In this document: positions 8,231 to 15,956 of the stretch, in pieces | Layout of the letters: every line of letters starts with the position of its first letter | Position numbering within the stretch: position 1 is the first letter of the stretch | Position numbers and translations under genes: made by a program | From: Myxococcales bacterium | GTDB taxonomy: Bacteria > Myxococcota > Polyangia > Nannocystales > Nannocystaceae | Length of the DNA: 57,643 bases | Assembly (NCBI GenBank): GCA_016793465.1 | Contig: JAEUJW010000031.1 | Coordinates: 1 to 57,643 of the forward strand | Direction: 5' to 3' | The notes under the pieces: generated by a model | Told to the model about the DNA's origin: nothing | The model's database searches: none | The model's input: only the letters and a program-made list of their open reading frames with translations

Positions 8231-10300
8231 ATGACCGAAAAGGACCCCTCGATCACCGCGATCTTCCAGCCTGACCCCGCCGAGCCGGTGCGCGCCCTGC
8301 TGGTCGCCGGCAGCTGCGGCAACGTCGGCTTCGGCAAGCTCGGCCAGTTCGCGCGCTTGCTCGCGCGCCATCGCGTGCCGGTCGTCGCCCTCGACCTCTC
8401 GCCCGACGTCCTGCAGATCCGCGAGCGCCTGGCCAGGGAGTTCGCGCCCCGGCTGTCGGCCGAGGAGATCGCCGCCATCACCGGCAACATCACCGCGATC
8501 CAGGGCACTCTGGACGCCGTCCCGGCCGAGATCCCGCTCGGCTTCGTGTTCGAGGCGATCCCCGAGAAGCTCTCGATCAAGCGCCCGTTCTACGCCGCGG
8601 TCCGCCGGCGCGACCCCGAGGCCTTCATCTTCTCGGCGACCTCGGGCCTGACCACCCGCAAGCTGTTCGACGGCCTCGACGGCAACGCCCGCTGCGGCGT
8701 GCTCCACCCGTTCTTCCCCCACCTCACCAACAAGCTGTGGGAGCTGCCCGAGCGCGGCGCCGTGACCGGCGAGGCCGAGCTGAAGCTCGTCAAGCGCTGG
8801 CTCGGCGGCGCCGGCATGAACCTGATCCCCGTGCGCGACGTGCCGGCGTTCGCCGCCGACCGCCTGTTCTGCGGCATGATGCTCGAGGCCGTGCGGGTCC
8901 ACGCGAGCCTCGGCCTGACGCCGGCCCAGGTCGACGACGCCTGCAAGCAGCTGCTCGGCACCTCGCCGTTCCTCGTGCACAACCTGATCCGCGGGGCCAA
9001 CGCGCTGTCGGCCCACTGCATGGAGCTCATGCAGGAGGAGGTCGACAGCACGCTCTACGCCATCCCCGAGGCGTGGCGCCCGTACATCGAGGACCCCGGC
9101 AAGCAGTGGCCGTACGAGCGCGGCCAGAGGTGCCCGCCGCAGGCGCTCGAGGCCGTGCGCACGCGCATGCTCGGCATGCTGTTCGCGCTGACCGCCTACA
9201 TGGCGCGCCACGACATCGCCGGCGTCGACGCCATCAACTTCCTGGCCGAGAAGGCGCTGGCCTTCCGCGAGGGCCCGCCGGCCCTGCTCGAGTCGATGGG
9301 CCTCGAGAACGCCGCCGAGCTGACGCGCCGCTTCCTGCAGGAGCAGCAGATCACCCGCGCCGACGAGGTCGCCCCGCTCGAGGTGTTCCAGAAGTCCGGC
9401 CCCGGCGAGCGCGTCGGCTGGCACCAGGTCTACGTCGGCCGCAGCGCGATGAACGGCGTGGGCCTGATCTCGCTGAAGCGCAGCACCCTAAACTTCACGT
9501 TCGTCGCCGAGCTCGACCGGGCCATCGACGCCCTGCAGCGCGACCCCGAGGTCAAGGCCATCGTGCTCGCGCCCGACGGCACGTTCTCCCGCGAGTTCGG
9601 CCACGGCGCCGACCTCGCCAACTTCGTCCCCGTGCTCGGCGACAAGGACGGCGCCCTGCGCCTGATCCAGACCTGGAAGGCCACGCTCGCCAAGCTGCGC
9701 GCCGGCAAGCCCACGGTCGCCGCGCTGGTCGGGCGCGTGCTCGGCGGCGGCCTCGAGCTGGCGACCTGCTGCCACGCCCGCATCGCCGCCGAGGGCACCA
9801 TCCTCGCCCAGCCCGAGGCCGTGGTCGGCGTGCTGCCGGGCCTCGGCGGCTGCCACCAGATCCACCGCCTCTCGCACCCCGAGAGCTACCCGCGGATCAA
9901 CGCCCTGCTGCTGACCGGCGACAGCTTCACCGCCGAGGAGGCCGCGCAGTGGGGCTTCGTCAGCAAGCTCGTGCCGGTCCGCGAGCTCCCGAAGGCCAGC
10001 ATGGCCTACGCCGCCGAGCTCGGGGCCGGCCGCGAGCTCCCGGCCTTCCGCAGCGAGCCCGCCGAGGTCAACGTCGACCCCAACATCGCCCCGCACAACA
10101 GCCAGGGCGTGGCCCTCGACCGCCAGCACCGCGAGCTGCTCACCCGCACGATCGAGGACTGCAACCACCTGCCCGCCTCGCTCGCCGGCGACGTCGAGGC
10201 CGAGCGCGCCGCCGAGAGCTTCACCCTATCGGCCTGCAAGATCGGCGTGCAGGCCATGCTGCGCGGCAAGCCCCCGCAGTTCGAGAACCCGCTCGGCTGA
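8231..10300 (+). CDS. 3-hydroxyacyl-CoA dehydrogenase/enoyl-CoA hydratase fusion (dehydrogenase N-terminal)
   Basis: A 689-residue bifunctional beta-oxidation-type enzyme. The N-terminal half (about 1-390) is a 3-hydroxyacyl-CoA dehydrogenase: a Rossmann start with a loose glycine motif (VAGSCGNVGFGKLG) and acidic end of strand two (VALDLSPD), then the helical dimerisation domain. The C-terminal part (about 400-690) is a crotonase-fold hydratase with oxyanion-hole GHGADL, GGGLELATCCHARIA and the PEAVVGVLPGLGG segment. This order is the reverse of FadB/FadJ. Such reversed fusions are known, for example in archaeal 3-hydroxypropionate/4-hydroxybutyrate metabolism. Substrate range is not readable. 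No thiolase gene is adjacent. The ATG at 8231 fits the -10 box upstream. Confidence 0.88.
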   Translation: MTEKDPSITAIFQPDPAEPVRALLVAGSCGNVGFGKLGQFARLLARHRVPVVALDLSPDVLQIRERLAREFAPRLSAEEIAAITGNITAIQGTLDAVPAEIPLGFVFEAIPEKLSIKRPFYAAVRRRDPEAFIFSATSGLTTRKLFDGLDGNARCGVLHPFFPHLTNKLWELPERGAVTGEAELKLVKRWLGGAGMNLIPVRDVPAFAADRLFCGMMLEAVRVHASLGLTPAQVDDACKQLLGTSPFLVHNLIRGANALSAHCMELMQEEVDSTLYAIPEAWRPYIEDPGKQWPYERGQRCPPQALEAVRTRMLGMLFALTAYMARHDIAGVDAINFLAEKALAFREGPPALLESMGLENAAELTRRFLQEQQITRADEVAPLEVFQKSGPGERVGWHQVYVGRSAMNGVGLISLKRSTLNFTFVAELDRAIDALQRDPEVKAIVLAPDGTFSREFGHGADLANFVPVLGDKDGALRLIQTWKATLAKLRAGKPTVAALVGRVLGGGLELATCCHARIAAEGTILAQPEAVVGVLPGLGGCHQIHRLSHPESYPRINALLLTGDSFTAEEAAQWGFVSKLVPVRELPKASMAYAAELGAGRELPAFRSEPAEVNVDPNIAPHNSQGVALDRQHRELLTRTIEDCNHLPASLAGDVEAERAAESFTLSACKIGVQAMLRGKPPQFENPLG

Positions 10301-10322
10301 GCGAGCGGCCGCGGCCGTGCGC

Positions 10323-10368
10323 GTCGACGGCGACCGGGCCCGCCTCGCCGGCGGGCCCCGGTGTCGAC
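10323..10368. terminator. Long GC hairpin between convergent genes
   Basis: ACCGGGCCCGCC (10333-10344) pairs with GGCGGGCCCCGGT (10350-10362) with one bulged G, framed by GTCGAC on both sides. It lies just past the stop of the hydratase gene and has no T-run. It could stop or stabilise transcripts from both directions. The rest of 10301-10514 shows nothing else. Confidence 0.5.
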
Positions 10369-10514
10369 CGGGCGTGTCGCTGCTCGCGGCCAGCGACGAG
10401 CGATCGGCTCGCCGCCCCCCGCGCGGCGCACGGGCGCGCTCGTCGAGCCGCGCAGCGTGCCGACGATCGGCGCCGCCGTGAGCCTCACATGCCGGGCCTG
10501 TCGCCCGGCGCCGC

Positions 10515-11195
10515 TCACGAGCGCCGGCGCAGCCCGTACACGGCCATACCGGCGAACACCACGCACGCGCCGAGGATCCACGGCCAGCGCGGGATGTCGC
10601 TCGACAGCCGCACGCGCGGGCCCTCCTCGGGCTCGGCCGACCTCCCGGTGGGCGGCGGCCGGCGCCCGGCGATGAACGGGATGACCTCCTCCGTGCCGTC
10701 GGCGTAGCCGTAGACCACGCGCTCGCCGATCACGAAGAAGTCGGCGTCGTCGCGTTCGACGCGCAGCACGTCGTGGATCTTGCGCAGGCGATCGCCGGCG
10801 CCGACGCGCCGCGGCTCGGCCCTGACCGGGTGGCGCGTGGCGTGGGCTCGCGGGTCGCGGGCGAAGAAGTCGGCCCGCTCCGCCGCGCTCATGGCGTCGA
10901 GCTCGGCCACTCCGTCCATGTCGACGCCGGTGAAGCCCTCGCGCTCGACCACGTAGAGCTGGCTGCCCTTGCACGGCGGCATCGTCGTCTCGATGCCCGC
11001 GAGCACGACCGCGTAGTCGCGCTCCGGCCCGCCCGCGCAGCGCGACGGATAGGCCACCACCCACTGATCGCGGAGCTCGTCGGCGTTCTGCACGCTGAAC
11101 ACCTCGACCGGCGCGACCGCCTCGGCCGGCGCAGCAGCGGCCGCCCGCGCGAGGCCGGCACACAGCACGAACGAGACGACGACGGACGGGCGCAC
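10515..11195 (-). CDS. Secreted, C-terminally membrane-anchored protein, unknown
   Basis: A 226-residue protein with a signal peptide (SVVVSFVLCAGLARAAAAAP) and one C-terminal transmembrane helix (WPWILGACVVFAGMAVYGL) ending in Arg residues. The region between, about 30-190, would face the periplasm. It has a Cys-containing segment (YPSRCAGG, MPPCKGSQLY) and a charged middle rich in Arg, Asp and Glu. The GTG at 11195 was preferred because it gives a clean signal peptide and has GATACT 6 bases upstream; a TTG at 11231 would add 12 residues. It follows the methyltransferase gene by about 90 bp on the same strand. No family recognised. Confidence 0.7.
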   Translation of the reverse strand: MRPSVVVSFVLCAGLARAAAAAPAEAVAPVEVFSVQNADELRDQWVVAYPSRCAGGPERDYAVVLAGIETTMPPCKGSQLYVVEREGFTGVDMDGVAELDAMSAAERADFFARDPRAHATRHPVRAEPRRVGAGDRLRKIHDVLRVERDDADFFVIGERVVYGYADGTEEVIPFIAGRRPPPTGRSAEPEEGPRVRLSSDIPRWPWILGACVVFAGMAVYGLRRRS

Positions 11196-11282
11196 GCGGG
11201 GAGTATCGGCGACTCCCGGGAACCGGGGCAAGCCTCCGCCGCCGGCGCCCGACGAGCCTCAGCGCCGCGCATGCGCATCCTC

Positions 11283-11912
11283 TCACCGCGGCGCCGCGCG
11301 ACCGTCCGCCGCGCCCTCGTCGTCGCCGTCGCCGAGCGCGCGCCCGGTCAGCTCGAGGAACCCGCGCGTGCGCCCCGAGAACGCCAGCTTGCCCGCCCAC
11401 GTGGTGCCGAGCGCCGCCACCTCCTGCGGCGTGCGCGTGCGGGCCTTCACCGCCAACCCGGCGGCGCGATAGGCCCGCACCAGCCCGGCCACCGCCGCCT
11501 CGTCGTCGATCGCCGCCAGCCCCTCGGTCGCCGCGCCGTCGCCCTCGCCGTGGCCGAACACCACCTGCAGCGCCGCCCCCGGCCTGCACAGCCCGCGCAG
11601 CCGCAGCAGCGCCGCCGGCTCGGGCAGGGCCACCGCCCGCAGCAGGCTGCCCCACGGCAGCAGCACGGTCAGGCGATCGACGAGCCCCGCGAGCTCGCCC
11701 GGCGCCTGCGCCAGCGGCAGCACGCCGAGCAGCGCGTTGGTCAGCCCGCCGCGGGCCGGCTTGCCCGCCAGCCTCCTGGCCAGCGGCCGCATCGCCTCGG
11801 CGCTGGCGTCGACCCCGAGCACGAAGATGTCCGGCCGGGCGCGCGCCGTGCGTTGCACGTACGTCCCGTCACCTGTCCCGAAGTCCAGGTGCACCGCCGT
11901 ACACCCGGACAC
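11283..11912 (-). CDS. KamB/NpmA-family 16S rRNA (m1A1408) methyltransferase-like protein, 5' part interrupted
   Basis: Homologous by motif to the SAM-dependent methyltransferases that modify A1408 of 16S rRNA and give resistance to aminoglycosides. Visible motifs: HLDFGTGDGTYVQ (SAM-binding loop), KPARGGLTN, LLPWGSLLR and TTWAGKLAF. These include the two Trp residues (87 and 172 here) that in NpmA stack on the flipped adenine. The open frame starts at GTG 11912, but in the same frame upstream 11972-11931 encodes the family's N-terminal hairpin, cut off by TGA TGA at 11925-11930. Counted from 11972 the first Trp becomes residue 107, as in NpmA. It is either a decayed gene, a restart, a readthrough case or a sequencing error. 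The 209 residues downstream look intact. Confidence 0.75.
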   Translation of the reverse strand: MSGCTAVHLDFGTGDGTYVQRTARARPDIFVLGVDASAEAMRPLARRLAGKPARGGLTNALLGVLPLAQAPGELAGLVDRLTVLLPWGSLLRAVALPEPAALLRLRGLCRPGAALQVVFGHGEGDGAATEGLAAIDDEAAVAGLVRAYRAAGLAVKARTRTPQEVAALGTTWAGKLAFSGRTRGFLELTGRALGDGDDEGAADGRAAPR

Positions 11913-11924
11913 CCGCGCCGCGAG

Positions 11925-11972
11925 TCATCAGCGGTCGACCCAGTGGTCTTTTTTGCCCTGAACGATCAGCAC
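11925..11972 (-). pseudogene. Detached N-terminal codons of the methyltransferase gene with double TGA
   Basis: Starting 9 bases after the stop of the HAD gene, a GTG at 11972 begins VLIVQGKKDHWVDR, followed by TGA TGA and then LAARVSGCTAVHLD in frame with the methyltransferase. This matches the NpmA N-terminus (MLILKGTK...) position for position, without gaps. Moving the T after CGC and restoring one C would give R-D-D-L at the stops, so a compensating +1/-1 indel pair could explain them. Confidence 0.6.
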
Positions 11973-11981
11973 CGGACGAGC

Positions 11982-12512
11982 CTACGCCGATCCCTCGCCG
12001 CTGTCAGCGCGCAGCAGCGCCCGCAGCACCGCCGCCTCGAGCTCGACGCCCGGCGCGGCCAGCACCCCCCGCAGCCCCGCGCGCGTCGCCGAGGCCACGT
12101 TCTCGGCCTGGTCGTCGACCACCACCGTGCCGGGCGGCACCATCAACTTCGTCCAGAACGCCGGGTCCGGCTTGGCCACGCCGAGCTCGCCGCTGATCGC
12201 CCAGCGGTCGACGACCCCCGCCGGCATGCGCTCGCGGATCGCCGCGCCCCACTCGCGCGCGTAGTTGGTGGCGACCACGACCTCGTCGATCACCCCGCCG
12301 CGGCGCAGCCGCTCGACGACCGCGATCCGGTCGCGCCGCACTCCGAGCGCCGCCCGGTAGATCCGCCGCGCGTCCGCGTCCCAGAACGCCTCCTCCGCGA
12401 TCGCCCCGACCCGCAGCCGCCGCCACTGCTCGAGCTGCGGCGTCGCCACCAGCTCGCGCCACGACGGCCCGGCCAGCACCCCGATCAGGTCGAACACGAT
12501 CACCCGGCCCAT
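11982..12512 (-). CDS. HAD-superfamily hydrolase
   Basis: A 176-residue haloacid-dehalogenase-fold phosphatase, YihX-like in outline. Motif I is VIVFDLIGVLAG, with the nucleophile Asp but Ile where most phosphatases have the second Asp. Motif II Thr is in VVVATNYAREW, motif III Lys in VAKPDPAFW, and motif IV VVVDDQAENVASA carries the acidic metal ligands. Substrate unknown. It starts 9 bases after the nucleotidyltransferase gene and ends 9 bases before the reconstructed methyltransferase start, so the three form a tight transcription unit. Confidence 0.85.
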   Translation of the reverse strand: MGRVIVFDLIGVLAGPSWRELVATPQLEQWRRLRVGAIAEEAFWDADARRIYRAALGVRRDRIAVVERLRRGGVIDEVVVATNYAREWGAAIRERMPAGVVDRWAISGELGVAKPDPAFWTKLMVPPGTVVVDDQAENVASATRAGLRGVLAAPGVELEAAVLRALLRADSGEGSA

Positions 12513-12521
12513 CGCACCCTC

Positions 12522-13532
12522 TCACAGCAGCCCGTAGCGGACCAGGTGCTCGTTGCAGCAGTCCCACAGGTGGCGCACCACCGCCTGCGCCGCCGCGTCG
12601 AGGCGGTTCGACACCTCGTGCATGCGCACGTACAGCCGGTCCTCCTCGCGCGTCGCGTAGTCGATGAGGTCGAGCCCGCGGCGCACCTCCGGGTCGGCGA
12701 GCGCCGCCAGGAACCCGTCGTACGCGCGCACCAGCTCGGCGCACAGCCAGAGCCCGCCGAGCGCCCGCAGCGCCTCGGCCACGCGCACCAGCGAGGGCAG
12801 CCGCAGCGCCCGCGCCAGGTACTCGTCGCGCGCCTCGTCGGGCAGCGAGGCCGAGCGGCAGAACACCGTCAGGTTGGCGAGGTGCCACAGCTTGCGCGCG
12901 TTGCGGAGCTTGAAGTAGCGGATGGCCCAGTGCTTGCCGTCGACCTCGACCTTGAAGCGGTAGTCGACGCAGATGGTCCGGTAGTAGCGGTGCAGGTCGT
13001 TCTGCAGCGAGCTGAGGAACTTGCCGCGGGTCACCGCGCCCTGCGCGTAGGCGGCGAAGATCGCCTCGGTCACCGCGTCGGCGGCGGCCGCGTTGGCCAG
13101 CCAGGCCCCCTCGGTCAGCAGCAGCGCGCGGTACGTCAGGTGGATGTTGGTGTCCTTCTGCCCGCCGATGTCCTCGAGCAGCGCGCGCAGGTCGACCGCG
13201 TTGCCGAAGGTCTTGTCGGACACGTTGTAGCCGAGCGGCCGCAGGCGCTCGGCCAGGGCCACGCGGGCCTCCTGGGCCGCCGCCAGCGCCAGGCGGTCGC
13301 GGTGGTACACCACCGCGAAGTCGAGGTCGCTCTCGGTCGACGACTCGAAGCGCCCGAGCGACCCGACCGCGAACACCGCCAGATCCGCCGGCGCGCCCGC
13401 CTCGGCCAGCGCGCGCCGGATCTCGACCAGCCGCGCCCACGAGCCCGCCGCCCCGGCGATCACGTGCCGCGCCTCGTGCTCGCCCACTCCGAGCTCGGCC
13501 AGCAGCGGGCGCATGTCGATCGGTCCAGCCAT
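12522..13532 (-). CDS. GlnD/DUF294-type nucleotidyltransferase-domain protein
   Basis: A 336-residue protein with the polymerase-beta-like nucleotidyltransferase signature: VGSLGRFESSTESDLDFAVVY (GS followed by D-x-D), about residues 57-77. The remaining alpha-helical C-terminal part resembles the substrate-binding domain of the DUF294/GlnD-like group. A third Asp candidate lies in GNAVDLRALLED. The reaction is probably transfer of an NMP to a protein or small molecule; the target cannot be read. It lies 21 bases after the HD gene and 9 before the HAD gene. Aminoglycoside nucleotidyltransferases share the signature, but the rest of the protein does not look like one. Confidence 0.75.
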   Translation of the reverse strand: MAGPIDMRPLLAELGVGEHEARHVIAGAAGSWARLVEIRRALAEAGAPADLAVFAVGSLGRFESSTESDLDFAVVYHRDRLALAAAQEARVALAERLRPLGYNVSDKTFGNAVDLRALLEDIGGQKDTNIHLTYRALLLTEGAWLANAAAADAVTEAIFAAYAQGAVTRGKFLSSLQNDLHRYYRTICVDYRFKVEVDGKHWAIRYFKLRNARKLWHLANLTVFCRSASLPDEARDEYLARALRLPSLVRVAEALRALGGLWLCAELVRAYDGFLAALADPEVRRGLDLIDYATREEDRLYVRMHEVSNRLDAAAQAVVRHLWDCCNEHLVRYGLL

Positions 13533-13553
13533 AAATTCGATCGGCTCTTGAGC

Positions 13554-14645
13554 TCAGATCTCCGGGCCCTCGGCGCCGGGCGGGATCGGCATGTCGTCGA
13601 CCTCCGCGAAGCCCGGCAGCATCATCTGCTGGGCCGCCGCCTGCTCGCTGACGTAGAACAGCTGGCGCCCGTGGCGATAGCGGCGCGCCCAGTCGGCCCG
13701 GCGCAGCCCCCTCGGCCCCGGCTCGACCCGCGGGTCGACGTGGTAGCGCTTGCGGGCCCGCGGCAGGTCGTCGCCGGTCACCGGTCGCCGCGTGAATTGG
13801 AAGCGTTCGTCGGCCCCCGCGCTGAGCCCCGCCGCGCGGGCCGTCGCCGTCGCCAGCGGCTCGAGCGCCGCGTCGTCGAAGCCGAGGAAGCGCCCGAAGA
13901 TCCCGCGGTCGTAGGTCTCGGCGACCGCCCGCGACAGCGCCGCCTCGCACACGATGTTCGACGGAAGATTAATGATCTCCGCGTACATCCGGTCCTTCAG
14001 CGCCCAGAACTTGTCGAGGATCGGGATCGCCGCCGGCGTGATCGCCACGTCGTCGCCGTCGCGCGCGAACAGCCCCGCCGGCAGCTTCAGGCCCGGCTGG
14101 TGGAACGCCCGCGCGGTGCGCACGATGCCGTCGAGCGTGTCGACGTTGATCGGCCCGAGCAGCAGCGACGACAGCGCCGCGTGGCCGGTGTCGGCGCCGA
14201 CGATCACCGCCCACACCGCCTCGGGGTCGAGCCCCGCCGCCGCCAGCACCGGGCGCAGCGACTGCTCCGCCGCGATCTCCCCGTTGCCGCGCACGATCCA
14301 CTCCGACACCCCGTGGTGGGCCACCCCGAGCGCGCGCACGAAGCCCGGCTCGGCCGCGTGCGACAGCGGGTAGTGGCCGATGTCGTGCAGCAGGCAGGCC
14401 GTGACCAGCAGCTTCAGCTCGGCCGGCGCCAGGCCCAGCGCCTGCCCGGCCTGCAGCCCGAGGGCCGCGACCGCGAGCGAGTGGTCGAGCCGCGACGTGG
14501 CCCGCCGGCTGCGCGGGTGGCGGTCGAGCGTGCCCAGGAAGCTCACGCGTCCGAGCCGCGCCAGCCACGGCGAGGCGAGCAGCGGCGCGCCGACCACCTC
14601 GGCGAGCCGAGCCGCCACCGCGGCGCTGACGGAGCCTGACCTCAT
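13554..14645 (-). CDS. HD-domain phosphohydrolase
   Basis: A 363-residue metal-dependent phosphohydrolase with a SAMHD1/dGTPase-like layout: R..SLDHSLAVAALGLQ start, HD motif LLHDIGHYPLSHAAE, then HHGVSEWIV, and a distal Asp in LGPINVDTLDGIVRTARAFH. These supply the H...HD...D metal ligands. Likely substrates are nucleotides (inference). The C-terminal 60 residues are less conserved and end in Pro/Gly/Glu. The ATG at 14645 was chosen; the open frame runs further upstream, but that would overlap the divergent EVE gene. It is the first gene of a leftward run through the nucleotidyltransferase, HAD and methyltransferase. Confidence 0.82.
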   Translation of the reverse strand: MRSGSVSAAVAARLAEVVGAPLLASPWLARLGRVSFLGTLDRHPRSRRATSRLDHSLAVAALGLQAGQALGLAPAELKLLVTACLLHDIGHYPLSHAAEPGFVRALGVAHHGVSEWIVRGNGEIAAEQSLRPVLAAAGLDPEAVWAVIVGADTGHAALSSLLLGPINVDTLDGIVRTARAFHQPGLKLPAGLFARDGDDVAITPAAIPILDKFWALKDRMYAEIINLPSNIVCEAALSRAVAETYDRGIFGRFLGFDDAALEPLATATARAAGLSAGADERFQFTRRPVTGDDLPRARKRYHVDPRVEPGPRGLRRADWARRYRHGRQLFYVSEQAAAQQMMLPGFAEVDDMPIPPGAEGPEI

Positions 14646-14715
14646 GACGGGTCCGGGACGCTCGCACACCGCGGACCCCTTGCCAAGCGCACTCGCCTCG
14701 AGCGAAGCGTCGACC

Positions 14716-15402
14716 ATGCCCGCCGCCAAGCCCCGCCCGGCCGCCGAGTCCGCGGCCAAGCGCGTCGCCACCGCCAAGCCGGTGCCGAGGCCCGCCGAGA
14801 AGGCCGCCAAGAAGCCCGCCAAGCGCGTCGCCGCCGCCAGGCCGGCGCCGAAGCCCGCCAAGCCTGCGCCCGACAACCTCGTCACCGCGCAGATGATCCC
14901 GACCTCGGCCGGCGTTCGTTGCTGGCTCATCAAGAGCGAGCCCGCCGTCTACTCGATCGACACCCTCGCCAGCCAGGGCAAGACGTCCTGGGAGGGCATC
15001 CGCAACTACCAGTGCCGCAACCACATGCGGGACAACATGAAGATCGGCGAGCCCGTCCTCTTCTACCACTCGAACTCCGAGCCGTCCGCGGTGGTCGGGC
15101 TCGCCACCGTCGCCAGCGCGCCCTACCCCGACCCGCTGCAGTTCGACGGAAAGAGCGGCTACCACGACCCCGCCGCCACGCCCGACGCGCCGCGCTGGCA
15201 CATGGTCGACTTCGCGTTCGTGGAGAAGTTCCCGGCCCCCGTCGGCCTCGACGTGCTGCGCGCCGACCCGGCGCTCGCCGGCCTGCTCGTCGCCAGCAAG
15301 GGCAACCGCCACAGCATCCAGCCGGTCGCCCCGGCCCACTTCCTCCGCATCACCGAGCTCGCGCGATCGACCCGCGCCCGCGGGCTCCTGGGGGCCCCAT
15401 GA
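14716..15402 (+). CDS. EVE-domain protein with histone-H1-like Lys/Ala/Pro tail
   Basis: A 228-residue protein. Residues about 57-228 form an EVE domain (CWLIKSEPAVYSIDTL, WEGIRNYQCRNHMRDNMKIG, VLFYHSN, VGLATVASAPYPDP), the PUA-like fold known to bind modified bases in nucleic acids. The first 56 residues are almost only Ala, Lys, Pro and Arg (repeats of the AKP/AAKKPAK type), like the tail of histone H1 and of bacterial H1-like proteins. This should bind DNA non-specifically. The fusion suggests a modified-base reader held on the nucleoid (inference). It is divergent from the HD gene by 70 bp and overlaps the CYTH gene by 4 bases. Confidence 0.85.
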   Translation: MPAAKPRPAAESAAKRVATAKPVPRPAEKAAKKPAKRVAAARPAPKPAKPAPDNLVTAQMIPTSAGVRCWLIKSEPAVYSIDTLASQGKTSWEGIRNYQCRNHMRDNMKIGEPVLFYHSNSEPSAVVGLATVASAPYPDPLQFDGKSGYHDPAATPDAPRWHMVDFAFVEKFPAPVGLDVLRADPALAGLLVASKGNRHSIQPVAPAHFLRITELARSTRARGLLGAP

Positions 15403-15956
15403 CCGCGCTCCGCCGCAACCTCGAGCTGAAGGCCCGCTGCCGCGACCTCGCCTTCGCCCGCGCCGCCGCCCTCGAGCTCGGCGCCGCCGTGTCGGCGTTC
15501 GAACGCCAGCGCGACACGTTCTTCCACGCCCGCGAGGGCCGCCTGAAGCTCCGCGAGATCACCCGCTGGACCGGCGACGTCGACCCCGCGCAGGCCCCCT
15601 CGACCAGCGCCGCCGAGCTCATCTGGTACGACCGCCCCGATCACCTGACGGCCCGCACCAGCAGCTACCGCCTGGTGCCCGCCCCCGATCCGGCCCCGCT
15701 GCAGGCCGCGCTGGCCGCCGCCTGCGGCGTGCGCGGCGTGGTCGTCAAGAGCCGCGCGATCCTCCTGTGGCAGGGCGTGCGCATCCACCTCGACACCGTC
15801 GAGGAGCTCGGCGAGTTCGTCGAGTTCGAGGCCGTGCTCGGGCCCGACCTCGGCGACGCCACCGCCGCCGAGCGCCTCGCCGCCCTCCAGGCCGCGCTCG
15901 CGCTCCGCGACGCCGACCGCGTCGCCCACGCCTACGCCGACCTGCTCGGCCTGTGA
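15399..15956 (+). CDS. CYTH-domain phosphohydrolase/cyclase-like protein
   Basis: A 185-residue CYTH-fold protein, the family of class IV adenylyl cyclases and thiamine/inorganic triphosphatases. The hallmark ExExK appears as NLELKAR, with Asn at the first position as in many bacterial homologues. Further tunnel-lining residues are in GRLKLREI, VVKSRAILLW and VRIHLDTVEELGEFVEFEAVL, the last carrying the Glu ligands for metal. The activity (cyclase or triphosphatase) cannot be told from sequence. The ATG lies within the EVE stop (ATGA), so the two are translationally coupled. No other gene joins them; the next rightward gene is 374 bp away. Confidence 0.87.
   Translation: MTALRRNLELKARCRDLAFARAAALELGAAVSAFERQRDTFFHAREGRLKLREITRWTGDVDPAQAPSTSAAELIWYDRPDHLTARTSSYRLVPAPDPAPLQAALAAACGVRGVVVKSRAILLWQGVRIHLDTVEELGEFVEFEAVLGPDLGDATAAERLAALQAALALRDADRVAHAYADLLGL

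Noticed and set aside
11940..11972. Programmed ribosomal frameshift at the A6 run (GGCAAAAAAGAC) to bypass the methyltransferase stops
   Set aside because: The codons before and after the double TGA are already in the same frame, so a single shift would leave the correct frame.
12522..13532. Aminoglycoside nucleotidyltransferase
   Set aside because: It shares only the general GS...DxD signature; length and C-terminal part fit the GlnD/DUF294-like group better.
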